Assembly (NCBI RefSeq): GCF_002865645.1
Contig: NW_020194555.1
Coordinates: forward strand, 2,320,288 to 2,384,287
Length of the DNA: 64,000 nt
Source: Hyaloscypha bicolor E
Taxonomy: Eukaryota; Ascomycota; Leotiomycetes; Helotiales; Hyaloscyphaceae
Direction of reading: 5' to 3'
Under the pieces are notes generated by a model, which was not told the DNA's origin, made no database searches, and worked only from the letters and a program-made list of their open reading frames with translations. This document shows positions 60,901 through 64,000 of this stretch, piece by piece (the first letter of the stretch is position 1; each line of letters opens with the position of its first letter). The translations under genes and the position numbers were made by a program.

Positions 60901-63900
60901 TAGATTAGCTAGTATTAGTAATCTTAGCTTATTTCTATTTTTTATATAATTCTATAATTAGATTACTTTTTATATTCTTATAAATGAAATATATTACGGT
61001 TTCTAAAAAAGTAAAAAAGTTATACCTAAAAGGAAATACTATACTAATTATATTAGGTATTCTATAAATATATATAAAATATTATAAGAAAATAGCTAAC
61101 TTCCAGAATAGAAATTATTTAGTTATAAAAGTATTTAAGAATATAGGTATAATTATAAAGTCTTTTATAAATATAATAGCCTATTTTAATATTATTAAAT
61201 AAGATAGAATTAAATAAGAATTAAAGAAGAAACTATTAGATATTAATATTATATATATTATATTTCTTTATAATATATATTTTTCATATAATTTATATTA
61301 GAAAAAAAGCCTTAGCCTTAATTAATAAGTTAACTTTACTTATATATAATACTATAGTTCTTTTCTAAGAACTTTAGCTTAATTTAAGGCAGATTATATA
61401 TTATATATAATATATTAGTATTAGTATAGCTAGCTATTTAGCTATAAGAAATACCTCTATATAAATAGAATAAGAAGCTAGAGAAAGCTTATTAGCCTAT
61501 CTAATAATACCTATTTCCTTATAAAATACAAGATTTAAAACTTATAAGATTTAGTAAATTAAGAATATATTATAGGAAAACGGACTTTTATTTAAATATA
61601 AATTAATTCTTCTTTTTAAATACTATTAACTATTACTTATATATATTAGTAATAGTCTATTATTAAATCTAAAGGCATTTAATATAAGAAGTACTATATA
61701 TTATTACTAGTAAGGGAATTTCTAATTAAGAAACTAATAATATAAATATTACTTATTCTCTAATAAATTAATATCTCCGAAAAGGCATTATATAAAAAAC
61801 TTATATAATATATTAGTAAGATAGATCCTAGAGGTTTTCGTAGCTATATTATTAGACTCTTTATTTAAATATAAAAAGATAGTACTTCCTTTCTTTAAAT
61901 TATTTCTCTTCTAGTTTCCTTTTTATTTTTTTTTAAATATTCTATTACTTTATATTATTATAAAGATAATATCTATAAAATCTGACTTTATAAGATACTA
62001 TAGTAATAGAGGTATATTTTATACTAATATTAGTTTAAAAAGAACCTAGAAAATATATAATAATTTAATTATAGCCTTTAAGTTAAGAAAAAGGCAAGTA
62101 TTTCTTTAGGAAAGTTCTTGAGATAAGAATTCAGATATAGTATTATAAAGCCTTACTAATTATAGAATAGACTAGCTAATTATAATTAATAATAATATGA
62201 ATTTGCTTAAACAGACGGCTTTTACTCAGGAACTAATTAATGAAAAGTACTAAATTAGAAAAAGAGCCCGAAAAATAAGAGAATTATTTTAGACTATTTA
62301 TAAATTCCTGAGTAACCTTAGCTAATTAAAGGAGCTTATATAATTAAGTAAAAAAATTATTATTATTAGTAGAGCTAGTATCTCTATTAGTATAAGTTAT
62401 AAGTTAAAGCTCGTTTATAAATTCCTTTATTAATACTAATTTACTTAGTTCTTACTTTTAAGAATATATAGAAATTTAAATAAATCTCATTTAATTACTT
62501 TTTTTATTTCTCTTCTAAGGAAATAACTAGCTTCTATTCTATAGTTAGTAATATTTATAAATACCTATATTCGGATTTAACTAAGCCTTTACTTTTTTAT
62601 AAGGCTATAAATAAGCTTATATAAACTCGCCCTTATTTTCGGTATTATATATAGAATATTAATTATATTAAATACCTATTATCTAATTTTAATACTAAGA
62701 TAATATATTTTATAATTGAGTTAATTAAGCCTAATATAAAATATATAACTAGATATATAAATATAAGCCATATTTATTCTAAGGTTCCGATTTACTATAT
62801 TATTAAAAATACTTATAAAAAAGCCAGGCCCGGATATTAAAAGGCAAATAATTATTAAATATTAATAGACTAAGACCTAATATACTTTTATATAGCAAGT
62901 CTTATCCGGATAATAAAGAAATTCTAGAAATTACTAAATATAATTTGAGAATATATCTGGAGCTAGTATTAATTATTAATATAAAGCTAGTAATTTCTAG
63001 TACTTAGTTAATAGTAATAGGCTTTTATTATACTGCCCGGAATATAGGTAAAATAAGTTTTTGAATTAGTAAGAAAGAGCTAGTATTAAGTATAAAGCCG
63101 CTATATAATTATATTCTTATTAGAGATTATAATAAGATTATTTCCTTAGATATTTTTAAATTATCTAATTAACTCGGGTTATATTACTATAAGCTATTCT
63201 TAACTTTATTTTATATATACTTAAAAAGAATTCGTTTCTCTATTTTACTAGCTTAGATTTATTATATTATAGTAACTAGACTACTTTATTATTCTATAGC
63301 TTAATATAGAATCTTATATATATAATATTTAATTTTATTTATTTAGCTAATATATTTGCTTTAAAGCCTTACTTATAATTAGATACTATTATTATAAGGC
63401 CCTCTAGCTATTTTTAAGGAACTTAGATATATAGATTTTTTAATATAGATATAGCCTATTTAATTAGCTATATATAATACCTTTATATTAAATAATAGGC
63501 CAGAAAGAATCTCGACTATATTTAGTATTCTTTTCTTTATATAAAAATAATTTCTATTTCTAGTAAACTAGAGCTAGTAATAATAATATAAATATATCTT
63601 ATTTCTTATAAATAGAGTTACTAGTATATTAGATAGGCTAGCCTCTTATAAATTCTCTTATTAGTTCTTAATATCTTTATTTAAGCTATAATATCTCTAT
63701 TTATAAAATAGTATATAATCTAATTATATAATTTAGTAAATATATTCTTAAGATTTTCTATAATAATATAGCCTATTTCTTTTTAATAGCTAGTTCTTAT
63801 ATTTTAAATTATACTTTATAGCTTAAGTATTTCAGGACTTTAATTCTAGTCTAAATAATACTATTTTTACTTATATAATATTTATATGAATTTCTGCTTC

Positions 63901-63999
63901 TTTTTATATAAGGTTTCTAAGGTTTTAGATATATAATATATTAGCCTTAGCCTAAGCTATAATAGCCTATATCTTAATTTCTTTCTTTTTAAGTCTATT
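57981..63999. other. RIPed DNA to the window end, no gene recognised
   Basis: AT-rich throughout with no intact ORF, no LTR pair and no family that I could read. It includes the 16-bp minisatellite at 58,346-58,730. A direct repeat of TTTAAATTAGA...GGAATTTAAAGTTAA words lies at about 58,908-59,045. Quasi-open stretches occur at about 62,190-62,345 and 62,880-63,300 on the plus strand but are unassigned. Confidence 0.4.
58346..58730. repeat. 16-bp minisatellite (ATATCTAATTTAGAGA)
   Basis: About 22-24 imperfect copies of a 16-bp unit. Units vary mainly by A/G and C/T changes (CTAATTT vs CTGATTT; GAGA, GAAG, AAAG), the pattern expected if RIP acted on the array itself. Confidence 0.85.
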
Positions 64000-64000
64000 A

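Overview
This window looks like a filamentous ascomycete (Pezizomycotina-type) nuclear genome with strong AT/GC compartments. Most of it (about 1-21,400, 22,000-32,000 and 40,700-64,000) is very AT-rich. It is full of stop codons, nearly devoid of CpA/TpG and relatively retentive of CpG, and the differences between paired repeats are almost all transitions. That is the signature of repeat-induced point mutation (RIP). I saw no tRNA, rRNA or bacterial-style operon. No species is assigned.

Layout. (1) About 250-5,000 is a degraded Ty1/copia element on the minus strand, with recognisable integrase, reverse transcriptase and RNase H. (2) 6,297-13,900 is a degraded Ty3/gypsy element with 111-bp LTRs and a TTTTC target-site duplication. 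(3) 13,906-21,400 is an extremely AT-rich block with several minisatellites and one segment that does not look RIPed and ends in A25. (4) At about 21,400 composition changes abruptly to a GC-normal, promoter-like leader. It is followed by a DUF3435 (FluG-type) tyrosine-recombinase pseudogene, which is split by a 6,993-bp chromodomain gypsy element (24,296-31,288; 303-bp LTRs, ATATC duplication). Removing the insert and one duplication copy restores a single reading frame across the junction. (5) 32,360-40,700 is a GC-normal gene island. It holds an orphan 335-aa gene, a 640-aa protein with a C-terminal membrane segment and one intron, a stand-alone DUF6570 (Helitron-associated) gene with a small cysteine-containing ORF upstream, and a decayed spliced gene. 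(6) 41,147-41,406 is an almost unmutated solo LTR (TAAAG duplication). (7) 41,400-64,000 is RIPed again. It includes a CorA-like membrane protein relic (minus strand) and a DUF3723 relic (plus strand) split by a second intact solo LTR (54,057-54,299, GTATA duplication).

Interpretation. DUF3435 and DUF3723 are both gene families associated with Starship giant transposons of fungi. A DUF3435 gene reading into a gene island, with a DUF3723 gene downstream on the same strand, makes this a candidate for a decayed Starship-like cargo element later invaded by LTR retrotransposons and RIP. No element ends were found, and a DUF3435 gene with a C-terminal zinc finger need not be a captain. This reading is therefore inference. 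The nesting order is better supported: recombinase and DUF3723 genes first, then LTR elements inserted into them.
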